From positions 1 through 35,727 of the forward strand of contig CANBTQ010000004.1 of assembly GCA_947372425.1 (NCBI GenBank): 35,727 bases of DNA, read 5' to 3'. The stretch is from Comamonadaceae bacterium. Lineage in GTDB: Bacteria > Pseudomonadota > Gammaproteobacteria > Burkholderiales > Burkholderiaceae_C. The position numbers were made by a program, and so were the translations under genes. Positions 9,884 through 18,377 of this stretch are shown here, piece by piece (position 1 is the first letter of the stretch; each line of letters begins with the position of its first letter). The notes under the pieces were generated by a model. The model saw only the letters and a list, made by a program, of their open reading frames with translations, made no database searches and was not told where the DNA came from.

Positions 9884-11146
9884 CTATGCCGCGCGGTGGA
9901 TGGGAATCACGGCGGCATCGCGCTGCGGCGCTTCCATCTGCGCCATCTGGCCGGTGTACCAGTCGATGAAGTTCTGCACGCCAAACTCAATCGTCTGTGA
10001 ATACGGGCCGGGCACATAGGCCTTGCTGTTGATGCCAGCCTGGTTGTTCTCGGCCAGGATGCGGTCCTGGTCATTGGTGGCGGCCCAGACCTGCATCATC
10101 TCTTCAGGTTTGTAGTCCACGCCTTCCTGCGCGTCCTTGTTGACCAGCCACCAGGTGGTGACCTGGGTCAGCTGCGGGCCCAGCGGCAGCACACGGAAGG
10201 CAATCGCATGGTCACTCTGCAAATGGTTCCAGGAGTTGGGCAGGTTGAGCATGCGCACCGAACCCAGGTCGGCGCTTTGCAAGTTGCCCAACAGCTTGTT
10301 GACAGCGGGCTTGCCGTCCATGGTCATGGACTCGCCCTGGGCCAGCGGCAGGCGCACCACGCGGAAACGTTTGTCGGGCGAATTTTGCGAGGCGTGCGGC
10401 AGGCCCTGCGCGTCCCATTCGGCCGCCTTGGCGTGGATGCGCGCGGCAAAAGCGGGCGGCATGCGCGGGTCATCGGTGCTGTCGTATTCGGACAGGGTGC
10501 GCAGCAATTCGGGGTGCGCGCCGGTGCAGTGGTAGCACTCGCGGTTGTTCTCGATCACCAGCTTCCAGTTGGCTTGTTCCACCAGCGTGGAGCTGCAGGC
10601 CACCTTGGCGTTCTTCAAATCGTGCGGCAGCATATAGGGCTCGACCATGCGGGCGAAGGCTTCGAAGTCGGGCGCCTCGTCGGCCAGGCAGACATAGACA
10701 TAGCCGCCCACGCTGCGGCAATGCGCCTGCTTCAGAGAGAAGTCTGCGGCCTTGAAGTCCGGGCCCATTTCGCGCGCAAACAGCAGGCGGCCGTCGAGCT
10801 CATAGGTCCACTGGTGGTAAGGGCAGACCAGCTTGGCGGCCTTGCCCTCCTCGCCGATGCAGACCTTGGAGCCGCGGTGCCGGCAGGTGTTGTAGAAGGC
10901 GCGCACCACGTTGTCGGCACCACGCACGATCACCAGCGAGGTCGGGCCCACTTCCATGGTGAACCAGTTGCCACTCGCGGGCGCGGCGCACTCGGGTCCG
11001 GCAAACAGCCAGTTGCGGTACCAGATCTGCTCCAGGTCGAGCTGGTGGAAATCGGCGTCGCCATAAAAGGGCTGGGGCAGGCTGTAGTCGGGGCGGCGCG
11101 TGGCCAGCAGCTGCGCCATGCGGGTGCGGGGGGATTCTGGGTTCAC
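9884..11146 (-). CDS. Rieske non-heme iron oxygenase alpha subunit, GbcA-like (glycine betaine / quaternary amine monooxygenase family)
   Basis: Rieske motif CRHRGSKVCIGEEGKAAKLVCPYHQWTYELDGRL and mononuclear Fe site region ENNRECYHCTGAHPELL. GTG start at 11146 with GGAAGG Shine-Dalgarno. Substrate assignment is inference. Confidence 0.87.
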   Translation of the reverse strand: MNPESPRTRMAQLLATRRPDYSLPQPFYGDADFHQLDLEQIWYRNWLFAGPECAAPASGNWFTMEVGPTSLVIVRGADNVVRAFYNTCRHRGSKVCIGEEGKAAKLVCPYHQWTYELDGRLLFAREMGPDFKAADFSLKQAHCRSVGGYVYVCLADEAPDFEAFARMVEPYMLPHDLKNAKVACSSTLVEQANWKLVIENNRECYHCTGAHPELLRTLSEYDSTDDPRMPPAFAARIHAKAAEWDAQGLPHASQNSPDKRFRVVRLPLAQGESMTMDGKPAVNKLLGNLQSADLGSVRMLNLPNSWNHLQSDHAIAFRVLPLGPQLTQVTTWWLVNKDAQEGVDYKPEEMMQVWAATNDQDRILAENNQAGINSKAYVPGPYSQTIEFGVQNFIDWYTGQMAQMEAPQRDAAVIPIHRAA

Positions 11147-11154
11147 AACGGTTT

Positions 11155-11194
11155 CCTTCCGGTCAGGTCAAAAATTCGGAGACCATGAAGAAGG
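11155..11194 (-). promoter_or_regulatory. Candidate Shine-Dalgarno-sequestering hairpin (possible riboswitch expression platform)
   Basis: On the minus strand CCTTC (11190-11194) is complementary to GAAGG (11155-11159), part of the GGAAGG SD. An inner GGTC/GACC pairing lies between them. Confidence 0.4.
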
Positions 11195-11273
11195 GCGCTG
11201 GCACAACACGGACGCGCAGGCATCCGCATGGCGACCGCGCGACCACCCTCCGTAGTCCGGCTACTGGTGCACA

Positions 11274-11460
11274 CGCGGGCTGGTTTACGGACTGGCGCAC
11301 GGCACCGGCTGTCTTACCGGTGCTGTAGGCGTTGACCTTCCCGGGCGGACCCAGTGGTTTGCTTGAACGCCGCTTGCTGCGCTTACCGTTGCGGGGGCAG
11401 TTCCGGCATTTCACCGGCTTCCCATTTAACCGGGTTGATGCCCGGAACCTGCGTCTGCCC
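11274..11460 (-). ncRNA. Cobalamin (B12) riboswitch
   Basis: Minus strand reads GGTTCCGGGCATCAACCCGGTTAAATGGGAAGCCGGTGAAATGCCGGAACTGCCCCCGCAACGGTAAGCG...CCACTGGGTCCGCCCGGGAAGG...CGCCAGTCCGTAAACCAGCCCGCG. This has the hallmark GGGAA..CCGGTGAAA..CCGGAACTGCCCCCGCAACGGTAA core, CCACTGG, GGGAAGG and a B12 box-like AGTCCGTAAACCAGCC. Confidence 0.93.
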
Positions 11461-11571
11461 CGCTCTTGCGAACGGGCATGGCACAAAGTTTAGGCGGCGT
11501 GCAGCTTCCGGCGCCACGGTGCTGCGACCCTGGCTTATGCGGACCCGACAAGCCCGCCAAGCGCTGCCGCT

Positions 11572-12828
11572 TCAGGGTAAAAACCCGTCGTTCAGCGTGT
11601 TGAGAAAGGCCACCACATCGGCCACCTGTGCCGGGCTCAGCACCGGTCCGGCATTGGCCGGGTTGTTGAACGGGGGCTTGCGGGTTTCCAGATTGGCCTG
11701 GTACTGCGCCGGCAAATCGTTGGGGATGCCGGCGGCACCATACCAGCGCTGCGGGTCGGTGTTGCGAGTGGCGTAAAAGCTCACCACATCGGTCAGGTTG
11801 CTAAAAAATCCGTTGTGCATCAGCGCCGGGCGCTTGCCTGCATTGCGCAGGCTGGGCACCTGGAAGGCACCGCACAGGCTGCTGGCAGTCACGCCGGCCG
11901 GCAGCACCGGCGGCGTGCGCTCCGGGCCGCACAAGCCCAGGTCAAAAAAGCCCGCCACGGCATTCGCCGGGATGCGTGTGTTGCGCGGAATGCCTTCCAC
12001 CGTGTAGTTGTGGTTGGTGAACAGCGAGTCGCGCGGATTGCCGCTGCCGGGGTTGAGCCGGTGGCAGCCGGCACAGCCCACGCGCGGGTTCTGGAACAGC
12101 GCCAGTCCGCTTTGTTCGGCCGCCGTGAAGCTGGCTTTGCCCAACACCACCGCGTCGTATTTGGAGCTGAAGGCATCGAAGCTGCCGGCCGATTCAAAGG
12201 CCTGGATGGCCTGGCCGATCTGTGCCAGGGCCTGCGTCGGGTTGCTGAGTGCGGCCGCACCAAACAGCGCCGTGAACTGGCGCGCGTAGCCCGCCGCAGC
12301 CACCTTGCTGACCAGCGTGGTAGCGTCGGCGTTGTTCATCTCCAGCGGGTTCATGAAAGGCAGCAGGGCCTGCTGCGCCAGCGTGTCGGCACGGCCGTCC
12401 CAGAACTGGCCGCCGGCCGGAATCAGGTTGCCCTGCGGCGTGGTGACAAAGCCGAAGCGGGGATTCTCGGAACTGTAGGCCGCCTGCGAAGGCGCGCGCA
12501 GCCCGATGGAGGTAGGCAGGCTGCCGCGCGCCACGCCCAGGGTCGAGCCGTTCAGGCTGGAGAAGCCGCTGACCGCCTGGTGGCAGGACGCGCAGGCCGT
12601 GCCGGGCGGCGTGGACAAATTGGTGTCGTTGAAGAGCGCCTGGCCCAGCGCGCGCAGGCTGGTCTGTGTGGCCGCCAGCGCAGCGGCCTGTTGGGCCTCG
12701 GCATTGACCGTGGCCGCAGCACCCGTGTCGCTACCACCGCCCCCGCCACCACAGCCGCACAGGCCCAGCAAGGCCGCCACCACCACCGCAAACCACCGGA
12801 ACCCGGCACCCGAATCAGGCATGTGCAT
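11572..12828 (-). CDS. Di-heme cytochrome c peroxidase / MauG-family lipoprotein
   Basis: Two CXXCH motifs (CASCHQAVSG, CAGCHRLNPG), lipobox-like LCGC followed by Gly-rich linker, and LFNDTNLSTPPGTACASCH. Confidence 0.9.
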   Translation of the reverse strand: MHMPDSGAGFRWFAVVVAALLGLCGCGGGGGGSDTGAAATVNAEAQQAAALAATQTSLRALGQALFNDTNLSTPPGTACASCHQAVSGFSSLNGSTLGVARGSLPTSIGLRAPSQAAYSSENPRFGFVTTPQGNLIPAGGQFWDGRADTLAQQALLPFMNPLEMNNADATTLVSKVAAAGYARQFTALFGAAALSNPTQALAQIGQAIQAFESAGSFDAFSSKYDAVVLGKASFTAAEQSGLALFQNPRVGCAGCHRLNPGSGNPRDSLFTNHNYTVEGIPRNTRIPANAVAGFFDLGLCGPERTPPVLPAGVTASSLCGAFQVPSLRNAGKRPALMHNGFFSNLTDVVSFYATRNTDPQRWYGAAGIPNDLPAQYQANLETRKPPFNNPANAGPVLSPAQVADVVAFLNTLNDGFLP

Positions 12829-12899
12829 CTCCCTAAAAAGTTGTGAATCCAGTTTAGGAGTGCGCGCCCGGCGCCACGTTACAGTTTTGTAATGCGCCC

Positions 12900-13892
12900 T
12901 CAGGCCGGCATGGCCGCTGCCGCAATGTCCAGCGAACGCAGACGCAGCGCGGGATCAAAAATATCGCAGACCAGCATCAGCTCATCGGCCTGGGTCACGT
13001 CCACGATGTTCTTCAGCTGCCCGGCCACCGTGGCCGGCCCGCCGATCACGGCCATGGCCAGGAAGTCGGCAATCGCTGCGCGCTCCTGGTGGTCGCGGCT
13101 TTCCAGATAGCCCGCCACCGGCGGCTGCAAAGACTTGCGCTCGCCCCGCACGATGCCCGACACGCGCTGGAAGATACTGGTGGCGAGGAACTGCGCCTCC
13201 TCATCCGTGGGCGCCGCCACCAACGGCACACCCACCACCACGCGCGGCGCGGCCAGTGCGGGCGAAGGCAGGAAGTTGTCGCGGTACAGCGCAATCGCCT
13301 GCAGCAGCATGCGGGGCGCAAAGTGCGAGGCAAAGGCGTACGGCAGACCACGCTGGGCCGCCAGTTGGGCCGAGAACAGGCTGCTGCCCAGCAACCAGAT
13401 CGGCACCTGCGAATTGGCGCCCGGCGATGCAATCACGCGCTGCCCCACCACCGGTGTGCCCAGCAGTTGTTGCAGCTCGGCTACCTCGCGCGGAAAGTCT
13501 TCTTCGGTCTCGGCACGGTTGCGGCGCAGGGCGCGCATGGTGACCTGGTCGGTGCCGGGCGCGCGGCCCAGGCCCAGGTCACTCCGGCCCGGGTACATGG
13601 CCTCCAGCGTGCCAAAGGCCTCGGCCACCACCAGCGGCGCATGGTTGGGCAGCATGATGCCGCCCGAGCCGACACGGATGCTGCGGGTGCCGGCGGCAAT
13701 ATGGCCCACCAGCACGGCGGTGGAGGAGCAGGCCAGGCCCGGCATGTTGTGGTGCTCGGCCAGCCAGTAGCGGGTGAAGCCGAGCTGTTCAGCATGCTGC
13801 GCGGTCTGCAGCGCGATGGCGATGGCCGCGCCAACGCTGCCGCCCTCGCGCACAGCAACCAGATCGAGCATGGAGAGAGAGGTCTTGGACAT
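12900..13892 (-). CDS. LLM-class flavin-dependent oxidoreductase (luciferase-like monooxygenase)
   Basis: [12 protein letters not shown]...[87 protein letters not shown] track starts at a GTG (13895); ATG at 13892 preferred. Confidence 0.92.
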   Translation of the reverse strand: MSKTSLSMLDLVAVREGGSVGAAIAIALQTAQHAEQLGFTRYWLAEHHNMPGLACSSTAVLVGHIAAGTRSIRVGSGGIMLPNHAPLVVAEAFGTLEAMYPGRSDLGLGRAPGTDQVTMRALRRNRAETEEDFPREVAELQQLLGTPVVGQRVIASPGANSQVPIWLLGSSLFSAQLAAQRGLPYAFASHFAPRMLLQAIALYRDNFLPSPALAAPRVVVGVPLVAAPTDEEAQFLATSIFQRVSGIVRGERKSLQPPVAGYLESRDHQERAAIADFLAMAVIGGPATVAGQLKNIVDVTQADELMLVCDIFDPALRLRSLDIAAAAMPA

Positions 13893-13980
13893 CACCCATT
13901 ATCGGCAGACGGTGTGGCGCTTGCAGTGGCAGCCCGCAATGCCCTTGGGTGCGCACTGCGAACCGGGCCGCAATGCCGCG

Positions 13981-14580
13981 TCAGCCCTGCTGCCCCGATT
14001 CAAACAAGGCGATGGCGCTGGCCGCCACCTGCGTGGTGTCGTAATACGCGTAGCCGCCCACGCCCACCGCGCCCAGCAGCGGGATGAAGCGCGCCGCGCC
14101 GTTGCCCAACAGCTTCTGGCTCAGGCGCAGGCCAATGCGTCGGACCACGTTTTGCAGCAGGGCACCAGAGGCCTGCCGGACGACCCAGCGCTCGCCGGCA
14201 CGCACGGCCAGGTCGCGCACCGCCTGCGCCGCACTGTGCTTGAACAGGCAGTACAGCATGTGCTCCCTGGACAGGCTGGCGCTCTGACCGTACACCGCCG
14301 CTATGTCGCTCACCAGCTGCGACTGGATGCGCCACACCGCCAGCAGATCGGGCAACACCGTCAACAACCCGAACGGCCCCGGCGCCAGCGCCAGCGTGCC
14401 CGAGGTCAGGGCCGCCTGTTGGGCCGCCACACGCGTGAGCGCCTGCGCCGCAGCCAAGGGCTGTGGCGAAGCCGCCTGGGCACTGGCCGGTATGCGCCCG
14501 GCCAGGTCCATCGCGGCACCGGCCAGGGCCTCTGCCGCAGTGCCCGCCGGGGTGACATGGGTCAGCTTGTTGTTGCGCAT
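13981..14580 (-). CDS. EcsC-family-like protein
   Basis: GPFGLLTVLPDLLAVWRIQSQLVSDIAAVYG and FIPLLGAVGVGGYAYYDTTQVAASAIALF resemble EcsC family signatures; family call by eye. Confidence 0.6.
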   Translation of the reverse strand: MRNNKLTHVTPAGTAAEALAGAAMDLAGRIPASAQAASPQPLAAAQALTRVAAQQAALTSGTLALAPGPFGLLTVLPDLLAVWRIQSQLVSDIAAVYGQSASLSREHMLYCLFKHSAAQAVRDLAVRAGERWVVRQASGALLQNVVRRIGLRLSQKLLGNGAARFIPLLGAVGVGGYAYYDTTQVAASAIALFESGQQG

Positions 14581-14621
14581 GCAGGCCTCTCTTTCCAGGT
14601 TGCCGGATCGGGCGCCGCGGC

Positions 14622-14927
14622 TCAGTCCGGCTGGGCAGCCAGGGCCAGCACGCGCCCGGCAATCATGTCGAGGGCGGCACGGCTGACACCCTGCTTGTCT
14701 ATCCAGACCTTGGGCAACAGGCTGCCGCTTAAGCTGACCGCATCGCCGTCGCGCAGCGCCAGCAGCGCCTGGCTCACGCCGTTGTCAAAGGCAATCACAT
14801 TGACGATCACCAACTCCGGCTGTGTGCCCTGCGCACGCACCTTGGCCACCACAAAAATGCTGTTGTTCTTGCCCACGCGCTTTTCGGGGTCGCCCCAGAT
14901 GTGTCCGGCCACCAGTCCTTCGATCAT
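14622..14927 (-). CDS. Small OB-fold / single-stranded DNA-binding-like protein
   Basis: GLVAGHIWGDPEKRVGKNNSIFVVAKVRA...VIVNVIAFDNGVSQALLALRDGDAVSLSGSLLPKVWIDKQGVSRAALDMIAGRVLAL matches an SSB-like beta-barrel pattern. Confidence 0.65.
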   Translation of the reverse strand: MIEGLVAGHIWGDPEKRVGKNNSIFVVAKVRAQGTQPELVIVNVIAFDNGVSQALLALRDGDAVSLSGSLLPKVWIDKQGVSRAALDMIAGRVLALAAQPD

Positions 14928-14989
14928 TCCGTCTCCTGTTCAATGGGCTTTAGCTTAACTTGCATCGTTGAACTCCCCCATCCCCCCCG

Positions 14990-15016
14990 CCCCTTACCCC
15001 CCGTCGGGGTAAGGGG
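14990..15016. repeat. Perfect 11-bp inverted repeat in intergenic region (terminator-like)
   Basis: CCCCTTACCCC-CCGTC-GGGGTAAGGGG. Confidence 0.7.
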
Positions 15017-15214
15017 TGCCTAATGCGGACAGCCGATTTGGTTACGTCGCTTCGGCTTGGGCCTTATCGGCGTGGCGTCCTGAGTCAGTGGGTGCCGTGC
15101 GCAAGCCCAAACGCGTCGCTCGGTGTGCCAACAACACGCGCTAACCCAAACCATAATCGCAGGCAAGCCATCTATTGCTGGCGTTCACCAACCCATTCGC
15201 ACCAAGGAAATCCC

Positions 15215-16333
15215 ATGCAAACCAAAGCCGCCGTCGCCTGGAAAGCCGGCCAACCCCTGACCATTGAAACCGTTGACCTGGCCGGCCCGCGCGTGGGCGA
15301 GGTGCTGGTCGAAATCAAGGCCAGCGGCATCTGCCATACCGACTACTACACGCTCAGTGGCGCCGACCCCGAAGGCATCTTCCCGACCATCCTGGGCCAC
15401 GAAGGCGCGGGCATCGTGGTCGATGTGGGGCCGGGTGTCACCTCGCTCAAAAAGGGCGACCACGTGATTCCGCTGTACACGCCCGAATGCCGGGGCTGCA
15501 AGTTCTGCCTGAGCCGCAAGACCAACCTGTGCCAGCTGATTCGTGGCACGCAAGGCAAGGGTCTGATGCCGGATGCCACCAGCCGCTTCAGCCTGAACGG
15601 CGACCCGATCTTCCACTACATGGGCACCAGCACCTTTAGCAACTTCACGGTGGTACCGGAAATTGCGCTGGCCAAGATCCGCCCGGACGCGCCCTTTGAC
15701 AAGGTCTGCTACATCGGCTGCGGCGTCACCACCGGCATTGGCGCCGTGATCTTCACGGCCAAGGTGGAAGCCGGTGCCAACGCGGTGGTGTTTGGCCTGG
15801 GCGGTATCGGCCTGAACGTGATCCAGGGCCTGAAGATGGTGGGCGCCGACAAGATCATCGGTGTCGATCTGAACCCGGCGCGCGAAGCCATGGCACGCCA
15901 GTTCGGCATGACGCACTTCCTGAACCCGAAGGACATTGAGGCGGCGGGTGGCAACATCGTCGATGCCATTACCCAACTCACCGACGGCGGCGCCGACTAC
16001 AGCTTTGAATGCATTGGCAACACCCAGGTGATGCGCCAGGCGCTGGAGTGCACGCACAAGGGCTGGGGCCGCAGCATCATCATCGGCGTGGCCGAGGCCG
16101 GTGCCGAAATCAGCACCCGCCCGTTTCAGTTGGTGACGGGCCGCAAGTGGGAAGGCTCGGCCTTTGGCGGCGCCCGCGGCCGCACCGATGTGCCCAAGAT
16201 CGTGGACTGGTACATGGAGGGCAAGATCAACATCGACAGCCTGATCACCCACACCATGCCGCTGGAAGACATCAACAAGGGCTTTGACCTGATGAAGCGC
16301 GGCGAGTCCATCCGCGGCGTGGTGCTGTTCTAA
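15215..16333 (+). CDS. adhC/frmA: S-(hydroxymethyl)glutathione dehydrogenase / class III alcohol dehydrogenase (formaldehyde detoxification)
   Basis: [68 protein letters not shown]...[34 protein letters not shown]. Zn-binding Cys cluster. ATG 15215 preceded by AAGGAAA. Confidence 0.96.
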   Translation: MQTKAAVAWKAGQPLTIETVDLAGPRVGEVLVEIKASGICHTDYYTLSGADPEGIFPTILGHEGAGIVVDVGPGVTSLKKGDHVIPLYTPECRGCKFCLSRKTNLCQLIRGTQGKGLMPDATSRFSLNGDPIFHYMGTSTFSNFTVVPEIALAKIRPDAPFDKVCYIGCGVTTGIGAVIFTAKVEAGANAVVFGLGGIGLNVIQGLKMVGADKIIGVDLNPAREAMARQFGMTHFLNPKDIEAAGGNIVDAITQLTDGGADYSFECIGNTQVMRQALECTHKGWGRSIIIGVAEAGAEISTRPFQLVTGRKWEGSAFGGARGRTDVPKIVDWYMEGKINIDSLITHTMPLEDINKGFDLMKRGESIRGVVLF

Positions 16334-16351
16334 AAAAGTTGGCTTAGCCCC

Positions 16352-16382
16352 GGCGCCACGCGCAGTGGACAAGCGTGGGGGC
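16352..16382. repeat. Intergenic direct repeat copy 1
   Basis: GGCGCCACGCGCAGTGGACAAGCGTGGGGGC, similar to copy 2 at 16435-16466. Confidence 0.7.
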
Positions 16383-16434
16383 ATGTTTTACCGCCGGGCC
16401 GCCCCAAGGTAAAACGCGGCCCCCTTGGGGGCAG

Positions 16435-16466
16435 GGCGCCACACGCAGTGTGGCAACCGTGGGGGC
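16435..16466. repeat. Intergenic direct repeat copy 2
   Basis: GGCGCCACACGCAGTGTGGCAACCGTGGGGGC. Contains perfect CCACAC-GCA-GTGTGG hairpin. Between the copies is a GCCCCAAGG...CCTTGGGGGC inverted repeat. Confidence 0.7.
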
Positions 16467-16477
16467 GCACTACCTCT

Positions 16478-18274
16478 TTAGAAAGTTTCCCATTCCTCGT
16501 CGGCCGCGCTGGCCGATGCCACCACCTTGGGTGCGGGCTGCGGCAGCGAGGCCGTGGCCTTGGGTGCAGCGGGTTTGGGGGCCGCGGCGCGGGGTGCTGC
16601 CGCTGGCTTGGGGCGCGGTTTGCTGGCAGCGCCCAGCTCGACACGGCGCTCGGTGCCCTGGAAGGGCACGGCCTTGCTGGCCGGGGCACGGACATTGGCC
16701 TTGGGCAGGGCTGCCACGGCATGGCCCTCACCCAGCTTGAACACGGCCACCGTCTGCAGCAACTCGCCGGCCTGGCTCTTGAGGCTGGAGGCGGCTGCCG
16801 CCATCTCTTCCACCAGCGCGGCGTTCTGCTGCGTCACCTGGTCCATCTGCGTGACGGCTTCGCCCACCTGGCTGACACCGGCGGCCTGCTCGCTGCTGGC
16901 CGCGCTGATCTCGCTCATCAGGTCGGTGACGCGCTTGATGGAGTCCACCAGATCCGTCATGGTGGTGCCGGCCTGGTCCACCAGCGTGGTGCCCTGCTCC
17001 ACCCGCTCCACACTGGCGCCTATCAGGCTCTTGATTTCCTTGGCGGCTTCGGCCGAGCGTCCGGCAAGCGAACGCACTTCGGAAGCCACCACCGCAAAGC
17101 CGCGGCCCTGGTCGCCGGCACGGGCCGCTTCCACCGCCGCGTTCAGCGCCAGGATATTGGTCTGGAACGCAATGCCGTCGATCACGCTGATGATGTCGGA
17201 AATCTTGCGTGAACTGTCGTTGATGCCCTTCATGGTCTCCACCACCTGACCCACCACGGCGCCCCCCTTGATGGCCACGCTGGAGGCATTCATCGCCAGT
17301 TGGTTGGCCTTGCGCGCAGTGTCGGCGTTTTGCTGCACGGTGGAGCTCAGCTCTTCCATGGAGGCTGCGGTTTGCTCCAGCGCACTGGCCTGCTGCTCGG
17401 TGCGGGCCGAGAGATCGTTGTTGCCCTGGGCGATCTGGGCACTGGCCGTGGCCACCCCTTCGGAGCCCTGCTGCACGCTGCCCACAATGCGCACCAGGTT
17501 GTCCTGCATATGCAGCAGCGCAGTGAGCAGCACGCCGGTTTCATCGTGGGTCTTGACGGCCACGCGCGAGGTCAGGTCGCCTTCGGCCACCTTGGTGGCA
17601 AAGCCCACGGCATCGGCAATCGGCAAGGTGATAGAGCGTGCCGTGGCAAGCGCAATCACCATGCCCGCAACGGCAGCCAGCGCAGTCAGCGCCTCGGTAA
17701 AGCTGCTGGCAAAGGAGCCGTCCTGCTGCATCTGTGTCACGCCCTTGTCCATCAGTGCTTCCTGGAACTTGGTCATGGCGTCCGCCGCATCAAAGAACTC
17801 TTTTTGCGGGGTCTGGAAGTCACCCATCAGGAACACGCCGGCCTCCTCCACCTGGCCGCCTTCCAGCATGGCAATCAGCTTGCTGCGGGCTTCGGCATAG
17901 ACCGCCCGCTTGGCCATGATGGTGTCCAGCAAGGCCATGCCTTCCGGGCTTTTGACCAGCGGCTTGAGCTTCTCCAGCAAACTATTGTTGGCCGTGGATT
18001 CTTCCGTCACCTTGGCCAGCCAGGACTTCAGCTTCTCGGGGTCCTTGGCCGAAATGATGGCATTGCGCAGAAAGCGCGCCTGGTTGCTCTGGTGTTCCTG
18101 GATTTGATTGACCATCACTACCTTGGCGTAGCGGTCCTTGAAAATGACTTCTGCGGTTTCGTTGATATGGCTGAGGCGGCTGACCGCCACCGTGGCCACC
18201 GCCAGCAGCAGCGCGATGATGATGCCAAAGCCCAGCGCCAGGCGCTTGCCAATGGGAAGATTTCCGAGATTCAT
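16478..18274 (-). CDS. Methyl-accepting chemotaxis protein
   Basis: [33 protein letters not shown]1, HAMP, and signalling hairpin core [60 protein letters not shown]-type sequence. C terminus EEWETF. ORF is open further upstream; ATG 18274 preferred. Confidence 0.96.
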   Translation of the reverse strand: MNLGNLPIGKRLALGFGIIIALLLAVATVAVSRLSHINETAEVIFKDRYAKVVMVNQIQEHQSNQARFLRNAIISAKDPEKLKSWLAKVTEESTANNSLLEKLKPLVKSPEGMALLDTIMAKRAVYAEARSKLIAMLEGGQVEEAGVFLMGDFQTPQKEFFDAADAMTKFQEALMDKGVTQMQQDGSFASSFTEALTALAAVAGMVIALATARSITLPIADAVGFATKVAEGDLTSRVAVKTHDETGVLLTALLHMQDNLVRIVGSVQQGSEGVATASAQIAQGNNDLSARTEQQASALEQTAASMEELSSTVQQNADTARKANQLAMNASSVAIKGGAVVGQVVETMKGINDSSRKISDIISVIDGIAFQTNILALNAAVEAARAGDQGRGFAVVASEVRSLAGRSAEAAKEIKSLIGASVERVEQGTTLVDQAGTTMTDLVDSIKRVTDLMSEISAASSEQAAGVSQVGEAVTQMDQVTQQNAALVEEMAAAASSLKSQAGELLQTVAVFKLGEGHAVAALPKANVRAPASKAVPFQGTERRVELGAASKPRPKPAAAPRAAAPKPAAPKATASLPQPAPKVVASASAADEEWETF

Positions 18275-18377
18275 ATTCGATCCGATGTGTTGAAAGCGTC
18301 TGCCTCCACTGGCCAACGCAATCCCATTTTGAACCGGGCCGGGCGTCTCATCCTGACCCATGTCAATCGGGCGCAGA

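Noticed and set aside
11163-11486. 107-aa minus-strand ORF upstream of the Rieske gene
   Set aside because: Covers the cobalamin riboswitch; the nucleotide conservation is explained by the RNA, not a protein.
13899-13906. GCCGATAA on the minus strand before the LLM oxidoreductase
   Set aside because: No TAAA 15 nt upstream, and only a few bases from the start codon; chance match to the sigma-28 -10 element.
15064-15071. GCCGATAA on the minus strand upstream of the SSB-like gene
   Set aside because: No matching -35 TAAA at the right spacing.
15023-15214. 64-aa N-terminal extension of adhC in the ORF track
   Set aside because: Class III ADH starts at [12 protein letters not shown] (ATG 15215) with an SD; the extension is non-homologous intergenic translation.
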